DNA from: Streptomyces sp. NBC_01463
GTDB taxonomy: Bacteria; Actinomycetota; Actinomycetes; Streptomycetales; Streptomycetaceae
Reading direction: 5' to 3'
Length of the DNA stretch: 64,000 nucleotides
Assembly (NCBI GenBank): GCA_036227345.1
Contig: CP109468.1
Span: 3,906,001 to 3,970,000 of the forward strand
The notes under the pieces were generated by a model. The model saw only the letters and a program-made list of their open reading frames with translations, was not told the origin of the DNA and ran no database searches. Shown piece by piece: positions 7,936-16,474 of this stretch; within the stretch, counting starts at the first letter, position 1; each line of letters starts with the position of its first letter. The translations under genes were made by a program, and so were the position numbers.

Positions 7936-9000
7936 TCAGCCCAGCGTGATCCGGGCCGTGATCGGCAGATGGTCACTGCCCGTGGCCGGGAGGGTGTGGA
8001 TACGGCCGACCGTCGCCGAGCGGGCCAGGATCTGGTCGATCCGGGCCAGCGGGAAGGACGCGGGGAAGCTGAACGCGAAACCGCGTTCCGACACGTTCAG
8101 CTGAGAGGTGAGCGGGTTCAGGCCGCGGTCGTCCACCGTGCTGTTCAGGTCGCCCAGCACGATCACCTTGGCGACCGTCTCGGCGGCCACGGCCCGGCCC
8201 AGCAGATGGGCGCTCTCGTCCCGCCAGGAGGAGGCGAAGCCTCGCGCTCCCAGCCGGATCGACGGCAAGTGGGCCACGTAGGCGGCGACTTCGCCGCGCG
8301 GGGTGTGGACCACGGTGCGCAGACCGCGGCTCCAGCCCCCCTCGATCCCCCTGGGCCTGATGTCCACCACGCGCGTATCGGACAGCGGGTGCTTCGACCA
8401 GATCCCGACGGTTCCCCGGACCTCGTGGAAGCGGTACTCCGGGGCGAGCGCCTTCTCGTACGCCGGAAGCGCCACCGGGACCAGTTCCTCCAGCGCGATG
8501 AGGTCGGGTCCGGCCGCGGCCAGGGTACGGGCCGTGCCCGCCGGGTCCGTGTTCACATCGCTCACGTTGTGCTGCACCACGACCAGGTCGCCCTCGGCGG
8601 GCCCCGGCCCGGCGAGGAACAGCCCGCCGAACGCGTACGCCCAGGCCGCCACCGGCAGCAGCAGCGCCAGCAGGGCGGTGAACGAGCGGCGCAGCAGGGC
8701 CAGGACGAGGAGGGGGACGACGGCCAGGCCCAGCCAGGGCAGGAACGCCTCCAGCAGACTGCCCAGGTGGCCGGGCCGGTTCGGCAGCACCCGGGGGAAC
8801 GCGAGCAGCAGCGCCGTCAGCGCCGCGACCGCGGCAAGCACCCGTCCCCGTGTCCAGGCCGACCCGGTCCGCGCCCACCGCGCCGCCCGCCGTCCCGGCA
8901 CACGCGACCCCGCGCCGTCCGTCACCGGAGTCGCGCCACCGCCCGACCGATCCGCCCGGTCGGCCCGGCCCACCTGGTCCGCCTGGTCCACCCGGCCCAT
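7936..9000 (-). CDS. Membrane-anchored endonuclease/exonuclease/phosphatase family protein
   Basis: 354 residues from the ATG at 9000; a GTG three codons earlier (9009) with GGGAG upstream, or an ATG at 9081, are possible starts. There are three hydrophobic helices at about 43-130, then an EEP domain with the metal and catalytic motifs visible: QHNVSD, IALEEL, VLGDLNST and the terminal SDHLPI. The family cleaves phosphodiester bonds in nucleic acids or phosphoinositide-like lipids, here with the active domain probably outside the membrane. The N-terminus before the helices is low-complexity (repeats of DQADQ/RADRAD type) and differs in composition from the rest. Confidence 0.85.
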   Translation of the reverse strand: MGRVDQADQVGRADRADRSGGGATPVTDGAGSRVPGRRAARWARTGSAWTRGRVLAAVAALTALLLAFPRVLPNRPGHLGSLLEAFLPWLGLAVVPLLVLALLRRSFTALLALLLPVAAWAYAFGGLFLAGPGPAEGDLVVVQHNVSDVNTDPAGTARTLAAAGPDLIALEELVPVALPAYEKALAPEYRFHEVRGTVGIWSKHPLSDTRVVDIRPRGIEGGWSRGLRTVVHTPRGEVAAYVAHLPSIRLGARGFASSWRDESAHLLGRAVAAETVAKVIVLGDLNSTVDDRGLNPLTSQLNVSERGFAFSFPASFPLARIDQILARSATVGRIHTLPATGSDHLPITARITLG

Positions 9001-9234
9001 CCGATCCACCCCGCTCCCTCGATCCCGCGCCTCGCTCACCAGGAGGACGAGCGGACCGGGTGAATCAGTTTCACCGGCCATCCGGTTCGGGACGGACCCG
9101 GGGTGACGTGACGGAGTGCGCGCCGTCCCCCGGCAAGCGGCCGCCCGCCAGTGGAAGGAGTGCGGCCGCCGTGCGAGTGACCCTGCGGCCTCGCCGTTCC
9201 TCGGGGCACGACCATCACATTTACGGTCCCCGGC

Positions 9235-10611
9235 ATGAAACGCACCCGTCTCACCGGCGCCGCGACCGTCTGTGTCCTCTGCCTGGCCTTCGCCGCTCCC
9301 GCAGCCGCCGACTACTCGGGCAATCCGCTGGCCGGCTCCAACGGCTTCGGGGTCCTCGTCCAGGACGATGCCACGCTGGGCAGCACCGAGACCGAGGGCT
9401 CGGTGGCCATCGGGGGGAACCTCACCTACGGGCCCGGGTACAACGTCGCCCTGCACACCCCCGGCACGTTCACCGCGCCCGGTGACGCCCGGCCGACGGC
9501 CCTGCTCGTGAAGGGCCGGGCCGACCACGCCGCGAGTTCGCCGCAGGGCGTGCTGAAGGTCCTCAGCGACGGCTACGTGAAGATCGGCGACCGGACCGGC
9601 TCGTCCGTCGTGGACGCGGACGCCAACGGTGCCGACGTCAACACCCAGGTCGTCGCCGAGGGCGCGGGCCACAACTCGACCCCGCGCATCGAGACGACGG
9701 TCCGCCAGCCGGTCCTCTCGGTCCTCGACACCGACGGACTCCCCGATCTGGACGCCCTGTTCGCGCAGTTCCGGGACCGTTCGGACGCGATCGACACGTG
9801 CGACACCAATGTCGTCCTGCGCGACGACACCGGCACCCCGCTCCCCGACCAGACCGGCTACCCGGCCGGGACCAACGCCTACGTCGCCCTCACCGAGGGG
9901 CGGACGAACGTCCTCCGGCTCACCGGTGAGCAGCTGAACAACCTCGCCGAGATCACCTTCGGCACCCCGCCCACCGCGACCACGCCCTTCGTGGTCGACG
10001 TCGACACCACCGGGACCGGCGGGACGTACACCTGGCACATGCCGACCCTCGCCGGGGTGTCGGGCACCCAGGCCCCGTACACGCTCTGGAACTTCCCCGA
10101 CGCCACCGACATCACCATGGCGGACGGCGACTCGCTGGAGGGCACGGTCTACGCGCCCCGCGCCCACCTCACCGACATCGACGCCTCCAACATCGAGGGC
10201 ACGATCGTGGCCCGGCAGCTGACGGCCGGCCCGCTCACCGAGGGCGGTGCCACGTCCGTGAACGCGGGCGAGATCCACGAGTTCCCGTTCGCGGCCGACA
10301 TCGAGTGCGACGACGACGCGTCCCCCTCGCCGTCGCCGTCCCCGACGACGGAGGAGCCGACACCCACCCCGACACCGACGCCGACGCCGACGCCGACCGA
10401 CGGGACGACGACCCCGACACCGGCCCCGACGCACACGCACTCCCGGCCCACCCCGCCGCACGGCGACGGCGGAGAGCACCACCACCGGCCTCCGGGCGGC
10501 GGGCTCGCCGACACCGGGGCGTCCACCACGCTCTACGCCGCGAGCGGCGCACTCCTGCTCGTCGCCGCCGGTGTGTTCCTGCAAGGACTCCGCCGCCGGC
10601 CGCGCCACTGA
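9235..10611 (+). CDS. Choice-of-anchor A surface protein with LAxTG sortase signal
   Basis: 458 residues. A signal peptide (residues 1-25, cleavage near AAPAAADYSG) is followed by a choice-of-anchor A domain (about 30-355; VAIGGNLTYGPGYNVALHTP and later GTVYAPRAHLTDI are typical). Next comes a Ser/Pro/Thr-Pro repeat stalk (about 360-400) and a His/Pro-rich stretch. It ends with the sorting signal LADTG, a hydrophobic helix and a basic tail (RRRPRH). The tail fits class E sortases, which recognise LAxTG in Streptomyces, so the protein is probably covalently attached to peptidoglycan. No sortase gene is in the window. The ligand is unknown. Confidence 0.88.
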   Translation: MKRTRLTGAATVCVLCLAFAAPAAADYSGNPLAGSNGFGVLVQDDATLGSTETEGSVAIGGNLTYGPGYNVALHTPGTFTAPGDARPTALLVKGRADHAASSPQGVLKVLSDGYVKIGDRTGSSVVDADANGADVNTQVVAEGAGHNSTPRIETTVRQPVLSVLDTDGLPDLDALFAQFRDRSDAIDTCDTNVVLRDDTGTPLPDQTGYPAGTNAYVALTEGRTNVLRLTGEQLNNLAEITFGTPPTATTPFVVDVDTTGTGGTYTWHMPTLAGVSGTQAPYTLWNFPDATDITMADGDSLEGTVYAPRAHLTDIDASNIEGTIVARQLTAGPLTEGGATSVNAGEIHEFPFAADIECDDDASPSPSPSPTTEEPTPTPTPTPTPTPTDGTTTPTPAPTHTHSRPTPPHGDGGEHHHRPPGGGLADTGASTTLYAASGALLLVAAGVFLQGLRRRPRH

Positions 10612-10625
10612 GCCCGCCGCAGCGG

Positions 10626-11132
10626 TCAGCGGTCGGGGAAGCGTTCGCCGCACGCGCTGCAGTACGTCGGCGACGGCTCCTGCGCCATCCGGCCGCACTC
10701 GGGGCAGACCCGGTCCAGGGCGCAGGGCGCCTCGCCCCCCTCGTACGCCACCGCCGGGGCCGGACCGCGCTTGATCGCGAGGCCCGGGCGGCGGCGGTGG
10801 ACCGTGAGGTAGGCGAGGCCGTCCGGGCCGGCGGCCAGGGCGCGGCGTGAGGTGCGGGGCAGCCAGGTGACCGTGGTGGGCGCCAGGGTGAGGGGCTCGC
10901 CGCCGTCGCCCGGGGTGAGGCGGCAGCCGCCCGCGAGGACCACGAGCAGGACGTCGAGGACGTCCTCCTGGTGCTCCCCCACCTCCGCGCCCGGCGGCAG
11001 ACGGACCAGGTTGGCGTCCAACTCCCGTCCTTCCTGCGCCAGTTGCCACAGCGCTCCGCGATCGTCGGGAGCGGCGGCGGCGAGCAGGTCGCCGAGCACG
11101 GCCAGGACCTCGGGAGCGGGAGTGGAATTCAC
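10626..11132 (-). CDS. Cupin-like protein with C-terminal zinc ribbon
   Basis: 168 residues from a GTG start. A small beta-barrel region (about 25-120; LVRLPPGAEVGEHQEDVLDV) looks like a cupin used for small-molecule binding. The C-terminus has two CxxC pairs (CPECG and CSACG, about residues 144-163), a rubredoxin-like zinc ribbon. The combination suggests a binding or regulatory protein rather than an enzyme; no catalytic signature is seen. It is convergent with the surface protein gene, with 14 bases between the stop codons. Confidence 0.72.
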   Translation of the reverse strand: MNSTPAPEVLAVLGDLLAAAAPDDRGALWQLAQEGRELDANLVRLPPGAEVGEHQEDVLDVLLVVLAGGCRLTPGDGGEPLTLAPTTVTWLPRTSRRALAAGPDGLAYLTVHRRRPGLAIKRGPAPAVAYEGGEAPCALDRVCPECGRMAQEPSPTYCSACGERFPDR

Positions 11133-11229
11133 GATTCCCAGGCTACGCCGCCGGGCGGTGCCTCACCCGGCGCCCACCGGGCCCCGGAAAACCGGCGGCC
11201 GGACAGCATGATCGCTGTAATCTCCGGCC

Positions 11230-11925
11230 ATGACGCCCACACCGCCCACGACGCCCCTGCCGCCGGAACCGGCGGCGACACCGGGCCCGTCCGACGATTC
11301 CGGTGCATCCGACGCCTCCGCCGTCTCCGGCCCGCGCGTATCCGCGCCTTCCGGCGCGCCCGCCTCCGCCGCGCCGGACGCCGCCGAATGTCTCGCGCTG
11401 ACCCGCGGTCTGCGCCGCCGGGGCACCGTCGTGCTGTCGGTGTTCGCCGTCGTCTGGGCCTTCGCCGGTGCGTCCGGGCTGGCGTCGTCGGGTGCCGCCG
11501 TGGCCGTCGGAATCGTCGCGGTGGCGCTCACCGCGTCGGCGGTCCTCCTCGCCCACCGCAAGGGGGCCGCCCCCTCGCCCCGCCTGGTGGACCTCCCGCG
11601 GAACTGGGCGCGCACCGTCGGCATCGTGAACGGTGTCGAGGTCGTGGCGGTCTTCGCGGTGATCGCGGCGTCCAACGCGTCGGGCCGCCCCGAGTTCATC
11701 CCCGCGGCCATCGCCCTCGTGGTGGGCCTGCACTTCTTCCCGCTCGCGCGCTGCTACGACCAGTGGCAGTACAACGGAACGGCCGTACTGCTGACCGTCG
11801 TCGGGATCGCCGGCTTCGCGCTCGTCGCGGCCGGCCTGTCGGACGAGAGCGTGCGCGCCGCGGTCGGCCTGGCCTCCGCGGCCGTGCTGTGGGCCTCCGC
11901 GTACCACGTCGCGGTCAAGGGCTGA
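11230..11925 (+). CDS. Conserved membrane protein, about six helices
   Basis: 231 residues. The first 60 residues are a Pro/Thr/Ser/Ala-rich, probably disordered N-terminus. After it come six hydrophobic segments, including VVLSVFAVVWAFAGASGLA and FIPAAIALVVGLHFFPLARC. I recognise no functional family. It ends 21 bases before the prolyl aminopeptidase gene on the same strand and could share its transcript. Confidence 0.75.
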   Translation: MTPTPPTTPLPPEPAATPGPSDDSGASDASAVSGPRVSAPSGAPASAAPDAAECLALTRGLRRRGTVVLSVFAVVWAFAGASGLASSGAAVAVGIVAVALTASAVLLAHRKGAAPSPRLVDLPRNWARTVGIVNGVEVVAVFAVIAASNASGRPEFIPAAIALVVGLHFFPLARCYDQWQYNGTAVLLTVVGIAGFALVAAGLSDESVRAAVGLASAAVLWASAYHVAVKG

Positions 11926-11946
11926 GGACCAGAGGGAGCACCTGGC

Positions 11947-12924
11947 ATGGAACGCCTGCCCGACGAGAAGTACCCGCCGATCGAACCGTACGAGCAGGGC
12001 ATGCTCGACGTCGGCGACGGCAACCTCATCCACTGGGAGGTGTGCGGCAACCCCGCCGGCAAGCCCGCCCTGGTGGTCCACGGCGGTCCGGGCTCCGGGT
12101 GCACGCCCGCTCCCCGGCAGGACTTCGATCCGGACCGCTACCGCGTGGTCCTCTTCGACCAGCGCAACTGCGGCCGCTCCACCCCGCACGCGAGCGACCC
12201 GGCCGCCGACATGCGGTTCAACACGACGGACCATCTGATCGCCGACATGGAGCGGCTGCGCGTGCGGCTGGGCATCGACAAGTGGCTGCTGTACGGGTGG
12301 TCCTGGGGCTCCACGCTGATCCTCGCGTACGCCGAGCGGCACCCGGAGCGCGTCAGCGAGATCGTGATCCCGGCCGTCACGACGACCCGTCGCTCCGAGA
12401 TCGACTGGCTGTACCGGGGCGCGGGCCACTTCTTCCCCGAGGCGTGGGACCGGTTCCGTGCCGGGGTGCCGGAGGCCGCGAGCGACGCGACGCCCGACGT
12501 GCTCGCCGCGTACGCCCGGCGGACGGAGAGCCCCGACCCGGAGGTACGGGCCCGGGCCACGGCCGACTGGTGCGCCTGGGAGGACGCGGTGCTCTCCATG
12601 GAGGCGTACACCGGACCGCCCCCGTACAGCGGCCGGCCGGGCCGGGCCCAACTGGCGCTGGTGCGGATCTGCGCGCACTACTTCTCCCAGGGTGCGTGGC
12701 TTGAGGAGGGCGGCCTCATCCGGGACGCGGGGCGGCTGGCGGGAATCCCGGGGGTGCTGGTGCACGGCCGGCTCGACATGGGCGGGCCGCCGGTCACCGC
12801 GTGGGAGCTGGCGAAGGCGTGGCCGGACGCGGAACTGACCGTGATCGAGGACGCGGGCCATCTGGGCGGGGCGGCGACGAGCCGGGCGGTCCGGGGGGCG
12901 CTGGACCGGTTCGGCGGATCGTAG
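11947..12924 (+). CDS. pip: Prolyl aminopeptidase (proline iminopeptidase)
   Basis: 325 residues, the usual length for the S33 family of alpha/beta hydrolases. It releases N-terminal proline from peptides in the cytoplasm. The oxyanion motif HGGPGSG is near residue 40. The nucleophile elbow GWSWGS is near residue 117, with the strand DRYRVVLFDQRNCGRSTPH before it. The catalytic Asp is probably in VHGRLDMG and the His in EDAGHLGG. It starts with ATG 6 bases after GAGGGAG. A 14-base palindrome at 12953-12966 may terminate it. Confidence 0.93.
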   Translation: MERLPDEKYPPIEPYEQGMLDVGDGNLIHWEVCGNPAGKPALVVHGGPGSGCTPAPRQDFDPDRYRVVLFDQRNCGRSTPHASDPAADMRFNTTDHLIADMERLRVRLGIDKWLLYGWSWGSTLILAYAERHPERVSEIVIPAVTTTRRSEIDWLYRGAGHFFPEAWDRFRAGVPEAASDATPDVLAAYARRTESPDPEVRARATADWCAWEDAVLSMEAYTGPPPYSGRPGRAQLALVRICAHYFSQGAWLEEGGLIRDAGRLAGIPGVLVHGRLDMGGPPVTAWELAKAWPDAELTVIEDAGHLGGAATSRAVRGALDRFGGS

Positions 12925-12952
12925 ACCGGTGTACGCGGACGGTTTCGGCGGA

Positions 12953-12966
12953 GGGCGGCGCCGCCC
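12953..12966. terminator. Palindromic stem after prolyl aminopeptidase gene
   Basis: GGGCGGCGCCGCCC is a perfect 14-base palindrome 28 bases after the stop codon at 12924. There is no T-run, as is common in Streptomyces. Function is inferred from position. Confidence 0.4.
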
Positions 12967-13068
12967 GCGCGGATCGGCCGGGTACCGCGATCTGCTGGGC
13001 CGCGCGCCGCTTGTCGGGTCATCATGTACGGGGCGGGCAACGCACGTTGAGCAGGGGGGCGCGAAACC

Positions 13069-14760
13069 ATGCGTGGTGAGGTTCTCGACGGACGGTACCG
13101 GCTGACGGAACCGGTGGGTTCCGGCGGCATGGGGCGGGTCTGGCTCGCGGAGGACGAACGCATCGGCCGCAAGGTCGCGGTCAAGGTCCTCTCCCGGCCG
13201 GACGGGGACACCTCCGCGACCCGTTTCGCCCGTGAGGCCCGGGTCGTCGGCGGTCTGTCGAGCCCGCACATCGTGACCCTGCACGACTTCGGCGAGGCCC
13301 AGGTGGCGGGGGAACGCGTCCTCTACCTCGTCCTGGAGCACCTCCAGGGGCGCGACCTCGGGGCCGTACTGGAGGGCAGCAAGCCGGACCTTCCCTCGCC
13401 CGAGGAGGTGCTGGGGTGGGGCGTGGAGATCTGCGCGGGGCTGGAGACCGCGCACCGGGCAGGCATCGTGCACCGTGACATCAAACCGGCCAACATCCTG
13501 CTCACCGCGGCCGGCACCATCAAGATCCTCGACTTCGGGATCGCCCGGATGCTGTCGACGGCCGCGGAGATGACCCGTACCGACCTGACCGCCGTCGGCT
13601 TCGTGATCGGCACCCCGCTCTACATGTCGCCGGAACAGATCCGGGCGCCCGACGTGCTGGACAGCCGCAGCGATCTGTACTCCCTGGGCTGTCTCCTGCA
13701 CACGCTGCTCACCGGCGCACCGCCGTTCACCGGTGCCGGTACGGCGGTGCTGGCGCAGCACCTCGGGGACGTCCCGCAACCACTGAGCGCCCGGCGGGCG
13801 GAGCTGGCCGGGTTCGGCGGACTCGACGCGCTCGTCATGCGATTACTGTCCAAGGAACCGGATCAGCGTCCCGCGGACGCGGCGGAGACCGCCGCCCTGC
13901 TGCGGGCCGCGATCGCCGCCGGGCCGGGCCGGGCGGCACCGTCCGCCGAGGCCGAGGCCACCCCGAGCGTCCTGGGGTCGGTCGCGCACTCCGACTCCCC
14001 ATCCCCCGCGGCACCGGCCCCGGCCGCACCCGTCCTGTCCGCCCCGCAGGTGGCGTACCCGACGGCTCCGCCCACCGCGCCCTTCCCGCAGCCGATGCCC
14101 TCCTACCCGTTCCCGCTGCCGGGCGGCCCGCAGCCCGCGACCGAGCCCGAGCGGCTGCGGATCGCCGGGCGGACGTCGCGCGACGGCACGGTCTCCACCC
14201 GTACGGTCGCGGCCACCTGGCTCGCCGGTGCGGGCACGGCCCTGGTCATGGGGCTGCTCCTGATGACGTGCACACCGGCCGGGCCGCAGGCGGCTCTCCT
14301 CGGGGCCGTCGCCGCCGGGCTGGGTGGCATGGCCGCCGCCCAGGGGTTCACCAACATCTTCGACCCGCAGGACAAGTCGCTGTTCCACCGGTTCGTGTCC
14401 GCGCTCCTGCTCGCTCTGCCGCTCGGTATCGCCGGGACGGCGATGAACCAGGCGGCGACGGACGAGGTCTCCACGCGCTTCATCGGGTTCGCCTTCGTGG
14501 CCTGTCTCGCGGCGCTGACGCTGGGCGTGCTGCTCGCGGACCAGCTCATCGCCCGTCTGGGCCTCTCGCCGCGGGCGGCGCTCATCCTGTCCATGAGCGG
14601 CTGGGTCAACGGCCTCGTGGCCTGGGGGATGCTCGCCTACCGCTCCCCGCTGGAGACCATCGGCGCGCTGCCCGTCGCCTGCGGCATCTGGATCGTCACC
14701 GCGGCCCTGCTGGGCCAGATCCTGGCCCCGTCCGGGCACCGGAACGGCCGGACGGTCTGA
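13069..14760 (+). CDS. Membrane Ser/Thr protein kinase with six-helix C-terminus
   Basis: 563 residues. A Hanks-type kinase domain spans residues 8-270 with every key motif: glycine loop GSGGMG, VAVK lysine, HRDIKPAN catalytic loop, DFG, and GTPLYMSPEQ. A Pro/Ala-rich linker runs from about 285 to 370. The C-terminus has about six hydrophobic helices and not the usual single helix plus PASTA repeats, so the sensor is probably intramembrane. AGGGGGG lies upstream of the ATG. Codon 259 is TTA (13843-13845), which suggests bldA-dependent translation. Autophosphorylation and substrates are unknown. Confidence 0.92.
   Translation: MRGEVLDGRYRLTEPVGSGGMGRVWLAEDERIGRKVAVKVLSRPDGDTSATRFAREARVVGGLSSPHIVTLHDFGEAQVAGERVLYLVLEHLQGRDLGAVLEGSKPDLPSPEEVLGWGVEICAGLETAHRAGIVHRDIKPANILLTAAGTIKILDFGIARMLSTAAEMTRTDLTAVGFVIGTPLYMSPEQIRAPDVLDSRSDLYSLGCLLHTLLTGAPPFTGAGTAVLAQHLGDVPQPLSARRAELAGFGGLDALVMRLLSKEPDQRPADAAETAALLRAAIAAGPGRAAPSAEAEATPSVLGSVAHSDSPSPAAPAPAAPVLSAPQVAYPTAPPTAPFPQPMPSYPFPLPGGPQPATEPERLRIAGRTSRDGTVSTRTVAATWLAGAGTALVMGLLLMTCTPAGPQAALLGAVAAGLGGMAAAQGFTNIFDPQDKSLFHRFVSALLLALPLGIAGTAMNQAATDEVSTRFIGFAFVACLAALTLGVLLADQLIARLGLSPRAALILSMSGWVNGLVAWGMLAYRSPLETIGALPVACGIWIVTAALLGQILAPSGHRNGRTV
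13843..13845 (+). promoter_or_regulatory. In-frame TTA leucine codon in kinase gene
   Basis: TTA is codon 259 of the frame starting at 13069 (MRLLSKEP region of the kinase C-lobe). It is one of only three TTA codons I found in the genes of this window. Confidence 0.7.
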
Positions 14761-14797
14761 GTGCGCGCGGCACCCGGGACCGCCCGGCCGGCCGGGT

Positions 14798-15796
14798 CTA
14801 CCAGGCGAAGGCCTCCGGCGACGGGCCCGGGCCCGGGAAGATCTCGTCGAGCGCGGAGAGCAGCTCGTCCGAGAGTTCCAGGTCGACCGCGCGCACCGCG
14901 GACTCCAGCTGCTCCAGCGTGCGCGGGCCGCTGATCGGACCCGTGACACCCGGCCGGGTCAGCAGCCAGGCCAGGCCCACCTCGCCCGGCTCCAGGCCGT
15001 GCTTGTCGAGCAGGTCCTCGTACGCCTGGATCTGCTTCCGGGCCGTGGGGTCGGCGAGCGTCTCGGCGGACCGGCCGGAGGTCGAGCGCGCGGACCCGCC
15101 GCCCGTGCTCTCCTTGCGGATCGCGCCGCCGAGGAGACCGCCGTGCAGCGGCGACCACGGGATGACGCCGAGACCGTACTCCTGCGCGGCCGGGATGACC
15201 TCCATCTCCGCGCGGCGCTCCGCGAGGTTGTAGAGGCACTGCTCGCTGACCAGACCGAACGAACCGCGGGCGCGGGCCGTCTCGTTGGTCTGGGCGATCT
15301 TCCAGCCGGCGAAGTTGGACGAGCCCGCGTAGAGGATCTTGCCCTGCTGGATCAGGACGTCGACGGCCTGCCAGATCTCGTCGACCGGGGTGTCACGGTC
15401 GATGTGGTGGAACTGGTAGAGGTCGATGTGGTCCGTCTGGAGCCGCTTGAGGCTGGCGTCGACGGCACGCCGGATGTTCAGCGCGGAGAGCTTGTGGTGG
15501 TTGGGCCAGGCGTCGCCTTCGGCGGCCATGTTCCCGTACACCTTCGTGGCCAGGACCACCTTGTCCCGGCGGTCGCCGCCCTTGGCGAACCAGGTGCCGA
15601 GGATCTCCTCGGTGCGGCCCTTGTTCTCGCCCCAGCCGTAGACGTTGGCGGTGTCGAAGAAGTTGACGCCCGCGTCGAGCGCCGCGTCCATGATGGTGTG
15701 GCTGTCCGGCTCATTGGTCTGCGGACCGAAGTTCATCGTGCCCAGTACGAGGCGGCTGACTTCGAGTCCCGTGCGTCCCAGATGTGTGTACTTCAT
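14798..15796 (-). CDS. Aldo/keto reductase
   Basis: 332 residues from the ATG giving MKYTHLGRTGLEVSRLVLGT, the standard family N-terminus; a longer start at 15838 adds 14 unconserved residues. The catalytic tetrad is visible: Asp and Tyr in FFDTANVYG, Lys in VVLATKV and His in YQFHHID. The NADPH-binding region GPISGPRT is near residue 290. It probably reduces aldehydes or ketones in the cytoplasm; the substrate is unknown. The kinase gene converges on it, and the palindrome CCCGGCCGGCCGGG (14783-14796) lies between the two stops. Confidence 0.92.
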   Translation of the reverse strand: MKYTHLGRTGLEVSRLVLGTMNFGPQTNEPDSHTIMDAALDAGVNFFDTANVYGWGENKGRTEEILGTWFAKGGDRRDKVVLATKVYGNMAAEGDAWPNHHKLSALNIRRAVDASLKRLQTDHIDLYQFHHIDRDTPVDEIWQAVDVLIQQGKILYAGSSNFAGWKIAQTNETARARGSFGLVSEQCLYNLAERRAEMEVIPAAQEYGLGVIPWSPLHGGLLGGAIRKESTGGGSARSTSGRSAETLADPTARKQIQAYEDLLDKHGLEPGEVGLAWLLTRPGVTGPISGPRTLEQLESAVRAVDLELSDELLSALDEIFPGPGPSPEAFAW

Positions 15797-15859
15797 GGGA
15801 CCCAAGCCAACGCCTTCGAGTCCGCTCGAAGCAAGCACCCGTCCACATCCGCGCGAAGG

Positions 15860-16384
15860 TCAGTCCTCCAGTCCGGCCAGGGTCTCGGCCAGCCAGCCCA
15901 GCTCCGCTCCACTGGTCGCGCGGGCGATCCTCAGCAGGCCCCGGCGGAAGGGGTCGTCGAACGCCTCGGCGCCGAGCGGCCGCTCCCCCTCGTAGAAGAA
16001 ACTACTGGGCTCCTCCAGGAACGTCAGCCGTCTGCGCAGTACAGCAGCCTGCTCGGCCGGGTCCGTGAGGTGGCGCAGGAAGGCGAGGACGGTGAACCAG
16101 CGGTTCTCGTCGCTGATGTCCAGATCACCGGCCTCACGCAGCCGGCGGAGCAGCTCGTCGCGGCCCCCGCCGGTGAGGGTGAGGGTGTGCCGGGGCGCGG
16201 CTCTGCTGCCGGGTTCGGTGCGGCGGTCGAGCAGGCCGGCGCGCTCCAGCCGCTTGATCGCGGGGTAGAGGGTGCCGTCGGCGATCGGGCGCACATGGCC
16301 GGTGAGGTGGGCGACCCGCCGCTTCAGTTCGTACCCGTGCAGCGGCTGCTCGTACAGAAATCCCAGGATGGCCAGTTCCAGCAT
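15860..16384 (-). CDS. PadR family transcriptional regulator
   Basis: 174 residues. The N-terminal PadR winged helix (LELAILGFLYEQPLHGYELK, then PIADGTLYPAIKRLERAGLL) is followed by the usual C-terminal dimer helices (about 95-174). The start at 16384 is chosen because GGGGGAAG lies 8 bases upstream and family members begin this way; ATGs at 16402 and 16420 are in frame. It is divergent from an alpha/beta hydrolase at 16475. Two CATCGATA copies between them look like its operator. Confidence 0.9.
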   Translation of the reverse strand: MLELAILGFLYEQPLHGYELKRRVAHLTGHVRPIADGTLYPAIKRLERAGLLDRRTEPGSRAAPRHTLTLTGGGRDELLRRLREAGDLDISDENRWFTVLAFLRHLTDPAEQAAVLRRRLTFLEEPSSFFYEGERPLGAEAFDDPFRRGLLRIARATSGAELGWLAETLAGLED

Positions 16385-16417
16385 TCCCGTATCTTCCCCC
16401 ATGTCGTTATACCTCGG

Positions 16418-16441
16418 CATCGATATATAGTCCCATCGATA
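16418..16441. promoter_or_regulatory. Probable PadR operator: paired CATCGATA boxes
   Basis: CATCGATA occurs at 16418-16425 and again at 16434-16441, a 16-base period. Because ATCGAT is its own complement, the pair is also an inverted repeat. It is AT-rich against the background and lies between the divergent padR and hydrolase genes, where it could overlap both promoters. Binding is inferred. Confidence 0.6.
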
Positions 16442-16474
16442 CTTAAACGAGGAATCGGGATCCGAGGAGGAGAC

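Noticed and set aside
9137..9170. Two GCGGCCGCC copies 25 bases apart upstream of the surface-protein gene
   Set aside because: Such GC-only boxes are expected by chance at this base composition. There is no regulator or AT-rich promoter signal nearby.
7936..11049. A 1037-codon minus-strand frame containing the EEP hydrolase
   Set aside because: Only the last 354 codons have protein-like composition and motifs. The rest is antisense to the surface-protein gene at 9235-10611.
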